Below are positions 17,854-25,652 of a stretch of DNA of 64,000 nt, in pieces; position 1 is the first letter of the stretch; the number at the start of each line of letters is the position of its first letter. The DNA comes from Gammaproteobacteria bacterium (GTDB taxonomy: Bacteria > Pseudomonadota > Gammaproteobacteria > Steroidobacterales > Woeseiaceae): positions 62,001-126,000 of the forward strand of contig JAOUHU010000001.1 in the NCBI GenBank assembly GCA_029884455.1. The letters are read 5' to 3'. The notes beneath the pieces are model-generated. The model worked only from the letters and a program-made list of their open reading frames with translations, had not been told where the DNA came from and did no database searches. The translations under genes and the position numbers were made by a program.

Positions 17854-18849
17854 ATGAAACGCCGCCGCAATGTTGAAGCCTTCAGCTTGTCTTTCCTGGA
17901 CTGCATTTGTTGCGGTTTCGGTGCAATTATCCTGTTGCTGGTGCTGAGCAAGATTTACGAGCCCGTAATTATTGAGAAAACCCAGGATGACCTCGAGTCG
18001 TTAATCGCGTTGTTGCAGCAGGAGTTATTTGACATCCGCGGCCAGACCACGGTGTTGAATCGCGATCTTGAAAATGTGCGGCTGCAGACTTCCGATAGCA
18101 AGCTGCAACTGGCGCGGCTGCAGGGCGAACTCGAGACAGTGCGCGGCCAGTACGCGGCGACTGTGCGAGAGTCCGAATCCGAGATCGACGAGGGCGCGCT
18201 GCGCGTGACCAGGCAGCGACTCACCGAGGAAATGCGCAGGCTTGCGCCTTATTACCGACGTGCCTCGGACGATGCGGTAGCCGGCATACCGGTGGACAGC
18301 GAATACGTCATATTTATCGTCGACACCTCAGGCAGTATGCAGCAGTACAACTGGGACCGGGCGATTCAGAAACTGAACGAAACGCTGGACGTTTATCCGC
18401 AAGTCAAGGGCTTGCAGATTATGAACGACAACGGTAGCTTCATGTTTCAACAGTACGCCGGCAAGTGGATTCCGGACACGCCGGGACGGCGCGAGGCGAT
18501 CATTAACACGATGCGCAACTGGCGACCGTTCAGCGACAGTAACCCGGCCGATGGCATCATTTACGCGATCAGTACGTTCTGGTCGGCCGAAAAGAAGATC
18601 AGTGTCTATGTGTTCGGCGATGAGTTCAGCGGTGGATCGGTTGAAAGTGTCATACGCCAGATCGAATCAGTGAACCGCATTGACGCGTCAGGAAATAGGC
18701 TGGTGCGCATACACGCGGTGGGCTTCCCGTACTTTTTTGAAGGTGGCCGCGAAATTCCCGATACTGCACGTCGCTTTGCGCAGCTGATGCGCGTGCTTTG
18801 CGATCGTAACGGCGGTACCTTCGTGGCTTTATCCGATCCGCGCAGCTAA
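17854..18849 (+). CDS. vWA protein with TolR-like N-terminal helix (2)
   Basis: This 331-residue protein is a paralogue of its upstream neighbour. The N-terminal helix FSLSFLDCICCGFGAIIL repeats the FLDC..CGFGA pattern almost exactly. A coiled coil covers about residues 35-115 and a von Willebrand A domain about 145-325, with an intact MIDAS motif DTSGS. I chose ATG 17854, nine bases after a GGG, over the in-frame TTG at 17845. Two different TolR-like subunits next to one TolQ-like gene suggest a heterodimeric rotor or plug, like ExbD pairs or PomB/MotB dimers. The vWA domain would bind a protein ligand through a metal ion in the periplasm. Confidence 0.82.
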   Translation: MKRRRNVEAFSLSFLDCICCGFGAIILLLVLSKIYEPVIIEKTQDDLESLIALLQQELFDIRGQTTVLNRDLENVRLQTSDSKLQLARLQGELETVRGQYAATVRESESEIDEGALRVTRQRLTEEMRRLAPYYRRASDDAVAGIPVDSEYVIFIVDTSGSMQQYNWDRAIQKLNETLDVYPQVKGLQIMNDNGSFMFQQYAGKWIPDTPGRREAIINTMRNWRPFSDSNPADGIIYAISTFWSAEKKISVYVFGDEFSGGSVESVIRQIESVNRIDASGNRLVRIHAVGFPYFFEGGREIPDTARRFAQLMRVLCDRNGGTFVALSDPRS

Positions 18850-18953
18850 ACCGCCACAATTCGTCACAATTGATCGTTGACTTGTCATGATGCCGGCGCC
18901 TGGCGAGCCGAATTCAATTGCGTAATGGACTCCGAAGACTCACCTAATCCTTT

Positions 18954-18958
18954 GGAGG
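18954..18958 (+). promoter_or_regulatory. Ribosome-binding site deciding the OmpA-like start
   Basis: GGAGG lies eight bases before ATG 18967. This fixes the start there and not at an in-frame codon 30 residues upstream, which would bury the signal peptide. Confidence 0.75.
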
Positions 18959-18966
18959 ACAGCAGT

Positions 18967-19668
18967 ATGAAACAGAGCATTTTCCTGATTGCAGTTATTT
19001 CCCTGGTCGCAGCGCCGGGTGCATTCGCCGGCAGTGCATCACGTGAAGAAAACATCGGCGTCGGCTCCGGTGCGCTGGTAGGGGCAATCGCCGGCGGGCC
19101 CGTCGGATTGATCGTCGGTGCCGCATTTGGCGCCAAGCTTGGCGACACCCTGCACAAAAAGAACGAGTCCATCGAAACCATTTCAGCTGCTCTCGACGCT
19201 GCACGCGGCGACATCCGGAGTCTTAATTCTGACTACGACTCGTTGAGTGCTGATCTGCGGCGCATGCAACAGCTGTCGCGACCCGAACTGGTCAGCCTGA
19301 TGCAGGCCGGGATTGCCATGGACCTGTTGTTTCGTACCGACGAACACGTGCTGGCTGATACTACTGCGGAACGCCTGGCGTCGATGGCCGCAACGCTTGC
19401 AGCTATGAAAGATATCCAGGTCCGGCTGGACGGATTTGCCGACGAGCGCGGTGCGGCTGACTACAATTTCAAGTTGTCGGAGCAGCGCGTCGACTTCGTC
19501 CGTGAGCAGCTGATCGCAGCTGGTGTGCACCCCTCACGAATTGAGGTTGTTGCGCACGGTGAGGTGGCTGCCCAGGATGCGTCCGCGGACAGCTATGCGC
19601 TTGAGCGGCGTGTAAGCCTTACCTTGTTTATCGCGGCCGCAGAAGCGGTGGCGCAGCTGCCGGACTAG
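18967..19668 (+). CDS. OmpA-family protein with glycine zipper
   Basis: This 233-residue protein has a signal peptide (residues 1-20, ending AFAG), then a glycine-zipper segment (GVGSGALVGAIAGGP and on, G every fourth residue) that may insert in a membrane, a helical stretch, and a C-terminal OmpA-like peptidoglycan-binding domain with FADERG and NFKLSEQRVDFVREQL, keeping the Asp and Arg that bind diaminopimelate. The order glycine zipper - OmpA recalls the sortase-associated PdsO type, but no sortase is nearby. A 117-base gap precedes it. Inferred role: anchor of the TolQ/vWA complex to peptidoglycan, as Pal or MotB do for related motors. Confidence 0.85.
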   Translation: MKQSIFLIAVISLVAAPGAFAGSASREENIGVGSGALVGAIAGGPVGLIVGAAFGAKLGDTLHKKNESIETISAALDAARGDIRSLNSDYDSLSADLRRMQQLSRPELVSLMQAGIAMDLLFRTDEHVLADTTAERLASMAATLAAMKDIQVRLDGFADERGAADYNFKLSEQRVDFVREQLIAAGVHPSRIEVVAHGEVAAQDASADSYALERRVSLTLFIAAAEAVAQLPD

Positions 19669-19678
19669 GTAAACGCCT

Positions 19679-19710
19679 GGTCAGAGCCCGTTTTTGAAAG
19701 GGCTCTGACC
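19679..19710. repeat. 11-bp palindrome, possible REP-type element or terminator
   Basis: GGTCAGAGCCC and GGGCTCTGACC are perfect inverted copies around a 10-base loop (GTTTTTGAAA), followed by CCCCTTTT. It lies between the end of the envelope cluster and the pterin dehydratase gene. The stem could stop transcription, although the trailing T-run is short and weak. The GGTCAGAGCCC sequence also resembles repeated extragenic palindromes scattered in some gammaproteobacterial genomes. I see no second copy in this window. Confidence 0.55.
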
Positions 19711-19765
19711 CCTTTTGGCCAGTGGAAGGACGCCATGCGGGCGCATTTCGGGTTATATTCCGGGC

Positions 19766-20113
19766 ATGAAATGTGACCTTGCGGACAAGCACTGCAAACC
19801 CTGTGAGGGCGGCGTGGATCCCCTGTCGTCCGGCGCTGCAAACGCCCTGCTAGGCACGTTGCATCGCGACTGGCGCCTCGTCGAGAACGGTCGGACCATC
19901 AGCCGCGAGTTTACATTTCCTGCCTACAGCCGGTCGCTCGGGTTTGCCAATGCGGTGGCATGGATCGCGATTACAGAAGGCCACCACCCCGACATGTTGG
20001 TCAGTTATGGTCGCTGCGTGGTCAACTACACGACGCATGCAATCGGCGGCCTCTCGGACAACGATTTTATCTGCGCTGCGAAAGTTGATCGGCTGATCGC
20101 AGACGATAATTAA
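19766..20113 (+). CDS. Pterin-4a-carbinolamine dehydratase
   Basis: This 115-residue protein matches 4a-hydroxytetrahydrobiopterin dehydratase, which recycles the oxidised pterin cofactor of aromatic amino acid hydroxylases. The active-site block EGHHPDMLVSYGRCVVNYTT with a later GLSDND is intact. I chose ATG 19766, giving the N-terminus MKCDLADKHCKPCEGG common in this family; an upstream start would add 17 unrelated residues. No phenylalanine hydroxylase gene is in the window. It ends 6 bases before the threonine dehydratase gene, so the two may be co-transcribed. Confidence 0.9.
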   Translation: MKCDLADKHCKPCEGGVDPLSSGAANALLGTLHRDWRLVENGRTISREFTFPAYSRSLGFANAVAWIAITEGHHPDMLVSYGRCVVNYTTHAIGGLSDNDFICAAKVDRLIADDN

Positions 20114-20119
20114 TTCGCC

Positions 20120-21094
20120 ATGATCACGATCGCCGATATTGAGGCCGCAGCGACGCGGCTCAAGGGTGTCGCGGCGCTGACGCCGCTGCTGCAGAATGCC
20201 GCCCTGGACGAATTGCTGGGTGGCAGACTGCTGCTGAAGGCCGAGTGCCTGCAGCGCACCGGATCGTTCAAAATTCGTGGCGCCTACAATCTGTTGCGGC
20301 AATTGTTGCCGGCGCAGGCAAGGTGCGGGGCGGTCGCCTGGTCATCAGGGAACCATGCGCAGGGCGTTGCCGCGGCGGGCACCATGCTCGGCATCCACAC
20401 GACCATCGTCATGCCCGAGGATGCGCCAAAGACGAAGCTCGAAAACACACGGCGGCTTGGCGGTGAGGTCATAACCTACGACAGGTACAGCGGCGATCGC
20501 GAGTCGATAGCGCGTGCCATCGCAGCCGAGCGCGGCGCCGAGCTGGTGCCATCCTATGAGCACGCGGCGATTATTGCTGGCCAGGGCACGGTTGGCCTGG
20601 AGGTTGCCGCGCAGTCGCTGGCGCTGGGTTTGCCCGCCGAACAGGTGGTGATCCCCTGCGGTGGCGGCGGTTTGACATCCGGCAGTGCCATTGCCCTCAA
20701 GGCGCGACTGCCGGGAGTGCAAGTCTTTACGGCGGAACCGGAATATTACGACGATACACTGCAATCGCTGCAGCAAGGGAAGCGCGTCAGTGTGCCGACG
20801 AATGTTGCTTCGATCTGCGACGCTTTGCTGACCGCCTCGCCCGGCCAAATGACGTTCGAGATCATGCAAAAGCTGGTCAGTGGCGGCCTGGTGGTAAGCG
20901 ATGAGGAAGTCAGGGCGGCCATGCGCTTTGCGTTTCAGGAATTGAAAATCGTGATCGAGCCAGGCGGTGCGGCGGCGCTTGCGGCGGTGCTTGCAGGCAA
21001 GATCGACGTCCGCGATCGCACTACGGTGGTTGTCCTGTCCGGCGGCAATGTGGACGTGGAAGTGTTCGCGTCGGCTCAGGTGGTGCCGGTATGA
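20120..21094 (+). CDS. Threonine/serine dehydratase (PLP-dependent)
   Basis: This 324-residue fold-type II PLP enzyme carries the cofactor lysine in TGSFKIRGA, the SSGNHAQGVA phosphate/substrate loop, and the CGGGGLTSG glycine loop. It should convert threonine to 2-oxobutyrate and ammonia (and serine to pyruvate). It lacks the C-terminal ACT regulatory domains of biosynthetic IlvA, so it is of the short catabolic TdcB or serine racemase-like kind. The acetolactate synthase genes close by could use its 2-oxobutyrate for isoleucine. Its 3' end overlaps the convergent ParA gene by 19 bases. Confidence 0.87.
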   Translation: MITIADIEAAATRLKGVAALTPLLQNAALDELLGGRLLLKAECLQRTGSFKIRGAYNLLRQLLPAQARCGAVAWSSGNHAQGVAAAGTMLGIHTTIVMPEDAPKTKLENTRRLGGEVITYDRYSGDRESIARAIAAERGAELVPSYEHAAIIAGQGTVGLEVAAQSLALGLPAEQVVIPCGGGGLTSGSAIALKARLPGVQVFTAEPEYYDDTLQSLQQGKRVSVPTNVASICDALLTASPGQMTFEIMQKLVSGGLVVSDEEVRAAMRFAFQELKIVIEPGGAAALAAVLAGKIDVRDRTTVVVLSGGNVDVEVFASAQVVPV

Positions 21095-21840
21095 GGCTTG
21101 TGTAGAAACGCGATCTTGGCAAACGGGCTGCGTCGCATGCCGGCCTCGTTGTTGGAATTTCGGCGCCGTTCTGGCCACTCGTCGAGCCATTGCATTACCT
21201 TGTTGAATTGCTCGACATCGGGCCGAACCCGCGAACGCTGCATCTCAAGGATGCCAAGACCTTTTTCCGCGGCGTAGACAAAATTCTGGCTGTCGCGCAG
21301 CACGGCGATGATCGGGATTCCGAGGGAATCCAGAAAGCGCATCAGTTTCGCGAAGCTCTTGGTGTTTTTTCGGGTCCGATTGGCAATCACCGCCAGCTTG
21401 CGATCGCGGCGATCGACCTTGGCGACCAGCAGCAGGTCAGCGATACAGCGCGCGGCTGCGTGAATGTCCATCGGTGACGGCAATACCGGTACCAGGATAC
21501 TAGTCGCGTCACGCGTGATTTCGCGCAAATCGTCGTGGTGCAGTCCGGCCGGTGAGTCGACTATCAGATTGGCCGTATCGTTGGGCACACGTAGCTGCCA
21601 ACTGCGCGTAGCCTGCATCGATTTCTTGAACGCAGCGATGCCATGAATGAATGGCAGGTCGGTCGGGCGGCGCTCCAGCCACGCCAGCGTGGATCCCTGC
21701 GGGTCGAAATCCATGATGGCGGGAGTACCGCCGCGAGACGCGTAATACGCCGCAATGTTGGTCGCAATCGTGGACTTGCCACAACCCCCTTTCGGATTGA
21801 GGACAACGATTCTGTTCAAAGTGTCTCGCGATTGAGTCAT
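21076..21840 (-). CDS. Orphan ParA/MinD-type ATPase
   Basis: This 254-residue protein has the deviant Walker A motif KGGCGKST, with the signature lysine of the ParA/MinD class, followed by DFDPQGS (Walker A') and LIVDSPAG (Walker B). The C-terminus is rich in basic residues. I chose the ATG at 21840; in-frame starts a few codons upstream (21846, 21858) are possible and no clear ribosome-binding site decides. No ParB-like gene is nearby, so it is unlikely to be a plasmid partition locus; it may position a protein cargo. It is convergent with the threonine dehydratase. Confidence 0.82.
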   Translation of the reverse strand: MTQSRDTLNRIVVLNPKGGCGKSTIATNIAAYYASRGGTPAIMDFDPQGSTLAWLERRPTDLPFIHGIAAFKKSMQATRSWQLRVPNDTANLIVDSPAGLHHDDLREITRDATSILVPVLPSPMDIHAAARCIADLLLVAKVDRRDRKLAVIANRTRKNTKSFAKLMRFLDSLGIPIIAVLRDSQNFVYAAEKGLGILEMQRSRVRPDVEQFNKVMQWLDEWPERRRNSNNEAGMRRSPFAKIAFLHKPHTGTT

Positions 21841-21994
21841 CAGCATGGTCACGAGCAATGTCCCGCAATACGGACCGCCAGTCCTTGCGCCGGTTCACAT
21901 AATACCAGTTCGAGGGCCTGTGCAGATATGCGGTTGCAAAGATCGAACCCGACTGCCGCAGCGTGCGGCTACCTATGCGAGCGCGACTTCAATT

Positions 21995-23845
21995 TCAGAA
22001 CATCTCACTCGGGCCGGGCGTAGCGACGGTGGGCTTTTCACGACTCTTGATGTATTCGCCCGTGATCATCTTTGCATAGCTCAGGCCCGGGCCTACCATC
22101 GGGTAGACACCCGCGTCGGGGTCGATGATGACCTCGAGGAAGGCGGGCCCCGAGAACTGCATGAACTCGCGAATTGTTCCGACCAGCTCGTCCTTGCTAT
22201 CGAGACGGCGCGCGAACCTGAACCCGTCCGCTTCTGCGGCCTTCACGAAATCCTTGCTGTGCAGGGACTTGTCGCTGCCCGACATGCGACTGTTGTAATA
22301 GAGTTTCTGCCATTGGCGAACCATGCCGTCGCCGAAATTGTTCAGCACGACAACCTTGATGGGCAGCTTGTAGGTGGTTGCCGTCTCGAGTTCTCCTATG
22401 TTCATGCGAATGCTCGCGTCGCCATCGATATCGATAACGATGCGCCCAGGCTCTGCAAATTGCGCGCCGATCGCGGCGGGCAGGCCAAAACCCATCGTGC
22501 CCATGCTGCCCGAGGTGAGCCAGAGTCGCGGTTCACGGTAATCAAAATACTGCGCAGCCCACATCTGGTGTTGACCAACTCCCGTTGAAATGATCGCCTC
22601 GCCTTTGCTATAGCGATTGATTTCCTCGATAACGGCATAGGGCTGGATCAACTTGCTGTCGCGATCGTAGTTGAGGCAATGTTCTTTTTTCAGTATCGCG
22701 ATTTCGGCGTGCCAGGTGGCGAAGGTCTTCTCAAAATTAATGCGTCTGCCATAGGCGAGCAGGTCTGTGAGATCTCGCGCAAGCACGCCAACCTGGTGCC
22801 AGTTGGCCTGCTTTACCTTGCCGATTTCGGCAATATCAACATCAAACTGCGCAATATTTTTTGCGTTGGGCGCGAACCGCTCCGGATCACCGGCGACCCG
22901 ATCATCGAAACGTGCGCCGACAGCAATCAGGAAATCACAATCCTCCACCGCGTAATTGGCCGAGGCGAGGCCATGCATGCCGAGCATGTGCAGGGCGAGC
23001 GGGTGCGTCGTGTCGCTGGCTCCCAGCGCAAGCAGTGTGGTTGTTACGGGAATGCCGTATTCGGCCGCGAACCGCCGCATTGGCTTGGTTGCATTGGCGT
23101 TGATGACGCCACCGCCGGCATAAATCAGTGGTCTTTCGGATTGTGCGAGCATGGTGTAGAACCGCTGGCACTGTGCGTCGCTGAGCGTATTGCCAAGCAC
23201 GGCTGCAAGCCGCCTGCGATAACCGGGCAAAGGCAACTCGCCGCGACCCTTGAATTCGCCTTCCCAGTTCTGCACGTTCTTTGGAATATCGACAACCACC
23301 GGGCCTGGCCTGCCGGTGCGTGCCAGTTCGAAGGCACTGCGAATTGTATCCTCCAGTTTCGTTGGGTCGGTCGCGAGAAAAATATGCTTGGCGACGGCAC
23401 CCATGATTGCGGATACTGGAGCTTCCTGGAATGCGTCTGTGCCGATTGCGGCACTCGGTACCTGGCCGCAAATCACAACAATGGGCACAGAATCGGCCAT
23501 GCAATCGCGAACCGGCGTCACCGTGTTGGTGGCGCCCGGACCGGATGTGACCATGACCACACCCACCTTGCCACTGGCGCGCGCATAGCCCGCCGCCATG
23601 AAACCGGCACCCTGCTCATTGGCGGGAACGATCAGCGGCATTGCGGCACTGCCATCATCACGCCGATGGGTCGCGTTATAGCGAAAAACGGCATCGTAGG
23701 TAGGCAGGATTGCGCCGCCGCTGTAACCGAAAATCGTGTTGACACCTTCGTCGGCGAGGACCTGTACGACGATATCCGCACCGCTCATGCGTGTACCCGC
23801 AAGTGGATGGCCGCTGTTACCTGCGGGTTTTGCCTGATCGTTCAC
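21995..23845 (-). CDS. ilvB: Acetolactate synthase large (catalytic) subunit
   Basis: This 616-residue thiamine-diphosphate enzyme condenses pyruvate with pyruvate or 2-oxobutyrate in valine, leucine and isoleucine synthesis. The N-terminal block holds the catalytic Glu region (ADEGVNTIFGYSGG), a FAD-binding middle domain follows, and the C-terminal ThDP motif runs from GDASIRMN to NNFGDGMVRQWQ. Start is a GTG at 23845; ATG 23788 is an alternative, and the ribosome-binding site is weak. Unusually the small subunit gene is transcribed in the opposite direction from the shared intergenic region, when these genes are normally one operon. The two would still be co-regulated if both promoters respond to the same signal. 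Confidence 0.95.
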   Translation of the reverse strand: MNDQAKPAGNSGHPLAGTRMSGADIVVQVLADEGVNTIFGYSGGAILPTYDAVFRYNATHRRDDGSAAMPLIVPANEQGAGFMAAGYARASGKVGVVMVTSGPGATNTVTPVRDCMADSVPIVVICGQVPSAAIGTDAFQEAPVSAIMGAVAKHIFLATDPTKLEDTIRSAFELARTGRPGPVVVDIPKNVQNWEGEFKGRGELPLPGYRRRLAAVLGNTLSDAQCQRFYTMLAQSERPLIYAGGGVINANATKPMRRFAAEYGIPVTTTLLALGASDTTHPLALHMLGMHGLASANYAVEDCDFLIAVGARFDDRVAGDPERFAPNAKNIAQFDVDIAEIGKVKQANWHQVGVLARDLTDLLAYGRRINFEKTFATWHAEIAILKKEHCLNYDRDSKLIQPYAVIEEINRYSKGEAIISTGVGQHQMWAAQYFDYREPRLWLTSGSMGTMGFGLPAAIGAQFAEPGRIVIDIDGDASIRMNIGELETATTYKLPIKVVVLNNFGDGMVRQWQKLYYNSRMSGSDKSLHSKDFVKAAEADGFRFARRLDSKDELVGTIREFMQFSGPAFLEVIIDPDAGVYPMVGPGLSYAKMITGEYIKSREKPTVATPGPSEMF

Positions 23846-23999
23846 TGGATTGCCGTAATGTTGCGTAAGTGCCGGATTTTCGGCGAGTGTTTACTAATTT
23901 ATCGGGCATTGCAATACTCGCTCTGCGACGCCACCAAGGGCCACGCGCACGATTATTTAGTTTCAATTGCATGTATCAAACCTGGCGGGAACCAAATTC
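23846..23999. promoter_or_regulatory. Divergent ilvB-ilvH promoter region
   Basis: This 154-base AT-richer interval separates the divergent large and small subunit genes and must hold both promoters. It contains AT-rich stretches (GTTTACTAATTTATC and GATTATTTAGTTTC) but I find no -35/-10 pair that stands out, and no leader peptide rich in branched-chain codons. Confidence 0.5.
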
Positions 24000-24521
24000 A
24001 TGCGACACGTAATATCAGTACTTCTGCAAAACGAGGTTGGTGCGCTGACCCGCATGACCGGCATGTTCTCGTCACGCGGCTACAATATCGACACCTTGAA
24101 CGTCGCTCCGACGGACGATCCGACTGTCTCGAGGGTGACGCTGGTAACCACGGTGTCGGATGCAGCAATTGCGCAATTGAACCGGCAACTCGCGAAGCTT
24201 GTTGACGTCGTAAATATTCATGACATGACGCTTGGCGAACACTTTGAGCAGGAACTGGTGATCGTCAAGCTGAAATTGGGAATTGGCGGTCTGGCCAAGG
24301 TGCTTTTGCTGGCGAAAAAATTTGGCGCACAGATCCTCGACGAGGCCGCGGTAAGCTGCACGGTGCAATTGACCGGGGGGGTGAGCGAAATTGACGAATT
24401 TGTCGCTGCGGCGGGCGCAATTGGTAAGCTTTCGGCTGTCGCCCGCAGTGGCAGTGTTGCGGTTTCCAAGGGAGAGGTGATCCTGTCGTCATTCGACGCC
24501 AACCATCAACTCTCTGCGTGA
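24000..24521 (+). CDS. ilvH: Acetolactate synthase small (regulatory) subunit
   Basis: This 173-residue protein starts with the ACT domain block HVISVLLQNEVGALTRM, then FSSRGYNIDTL and a second domain characteristic of IlvH/IlvN. It binds valine and sets feedback inhibition and full activity of the large subunit. I chose ATG 24000; an in-frame TTG at 23967 would add 11 residues before the conserved MRHVISVL. The proB gene starts 3 bases after its stop, so ilvH probably heads an ilvH-proB-proA-glpD transcript. Confidence 0.95.
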   Translation: MRHVISVLLQNEVGALTRMTGMFSSRGYNIDTLNVAPTDDPTVSRVTLVTTVSDAAIAQLNRQLAKLVDVVNIHDMTLGEHFEQELVIVKLKLGIGGLAKVLLLAKKFGAQILDEAAVSCTVQLTGGVSEIDEFVAAAGAIGKLSAVARSGSVAVSKGEVILSSFDANHQLSA

Positions 24522-24524
24522 TGC

Positions 24525-25652
24525 ATGCCGCATTTCAGTTTTGAAAATTACCACCGCCTGGTTATCAAGGTAGGCTCGTCTCTGCTGATTGGTGATGATG
24601 GCCATGTACATCGTCGCTGGCTTGAGGGGCTGGCCAGTGACGTCGCCATGCTGCATGGCCAGGGTCATGAGGTGCTGATCGTATCGTCCGGTGCGATCGC
24701 CATTGGCAGCACCATTCTGGGTATCAACAAACGTCGCGCCAGGCTCGAGGATTTGCAGGCGGCAGCGGCAGCAGGGCAGGTACAACTGGTACATGCATAC
24801 CAGGAAGTGCTCGGCGAACACGATATCATCGCGGCGCAGGTGCTGTTGACGCCGGGCGATACCGAAAATCGCCGCCGCTTCCTGAATGCACGCAGCACCT
24901 TATCGCGCCTGCTCGAGCGGTCGGTCGTGCCGGTAATAAATGAGAATGATACGGTCGCAACGGAAGAAATTCGTTATGGCGACAACGATCGATTGGCCGC
25001 AAGGGTTGCGCAGCTGGTCATGGCGGATGTGCTGATATTACTGTCCGACGTAGACGGCTTGTACAGCGCCGACCCGAGCAAGAGCAAAGACGCGGTGCAC
25101 ATCGCAGAAGTTCAGCAGATCTCTGATGCAATCCTTGCGGTCGCTGGTGAGACCCGTTCTGCAACAGGCAGCGGCGGCATGGCGACCAAGGTGCAGGCGG
25201 CGCGTATCGCCACGCATGCAGGTTGCTCGACAATTGTTACCAGCGGTGCAATCGAGCGACCGCTGTCTGCACTCGCTGCCGGTAGCCGCTGCACGATTTT
25301 CCGTGCGCAGGGTACGCCGGCATCCGCACGCAAGCAGTGGTTGGCCGGCGCACTGGAGGTGTGTGGTGAACTTCGTCTGGATGCCGGTGCGACGCGCGCT
25401 TTGCGCGCCGGCAGCAGCCTGTTGCCGGTCGGCGTTGTTGCGGTTGGCGGTGACTTCCGGCGTGGCGATATCGTTTCGGTGCTTGATGCCAACGGCACTG
25501 AATTTGGTCGTGGTCTGGCGGAATACTCAAGCGAAGAAGCGGCATTGATCGCAGGTTGCCAGTCAGAGCAAATCGAGGAACGGCTCGGCTATCGCGGCCG
25601 TGCGGTAATGTTGCATCACGATGAATTGGTGGTGTTTTCAAATGACAACTGA
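24525..25652 (+). CDS. proB: Glutamate 5-kinase
   Basis: This 375-residue protein catalyses the first step of proline synthesis, phosphorylation of glutamate. The N-terminal amino acid kinase domain shows VIKVGSSLL, SSGAIAIG, NENDTVA and LLSDVDGLY, and the C-terminal ~95 residues form the PUA domain seen in long ProB proteins. It lies 3 bases after ilvH and overlaps proA by 11 bases. The start ATG 24525 is out of frame with a nearby ATG at 24521 that overlaps the ilvH stop. Confidence 0.95.
   Translation: MPHFSFENYHRLVIKVGSSLLIGDDGHVHRRWLEGLASDVAMLHGQGHEVLIVSSGAIAIGSTILGINKRRARLEDLQAAAAAGQVQLVHAYQEVLGEHDIIAAQVLLTPGDTENRRRFLNARSTLSRLLERSVVPVINENDTVATEEIRYGDNDRLAARVAQLVMADVLILLSDVDGLYSADPSKSKDAVHIAEVQQISDAILAVAGETRSATGSGGMATKVQAARIATHAGCSTIVTSGAIERPLSALAAGSRCTIFRAQGTPASARKQWLAGALEVCGELRLDAGATRALRAGSSLLPVGVVAVGGDFRRGDIVSVLDANGTEFGRGLAEYSSEEAALIAGCQSEQIEERLGYRGRAVMLHHDELVVFSNDN

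Noticed and set aside
14568-18849. Zorya-type phage defence
   Set aside because: A MotA/TolQ-like gene and an OmpA-like protein are present, but the vWA, kinase and FHA genes do not match, and no helicase or nuclease gene follows.
18850-18966. Sigma-70 promoter before the OmpA-like gene
   Set aside because: A TTGACT at 18877-18882 has no acceptable -10 at 16-18 bases.
4775-19668. Type VI secretion regulation (PpkA/PppA/Fha)
   Set aside because: The kinase, phosphatase and FHA trio fits, but there is no TssB/C, VgrG, Hcp, ClpV or other T6SS gene in the window.
22679-24205. A 508-codon plus-strand frame opposite ilvB
   Set aside because: ilvB on the minus strand is unmistakable, and the antisense translation is Cys/His-rich without any domain pattern.
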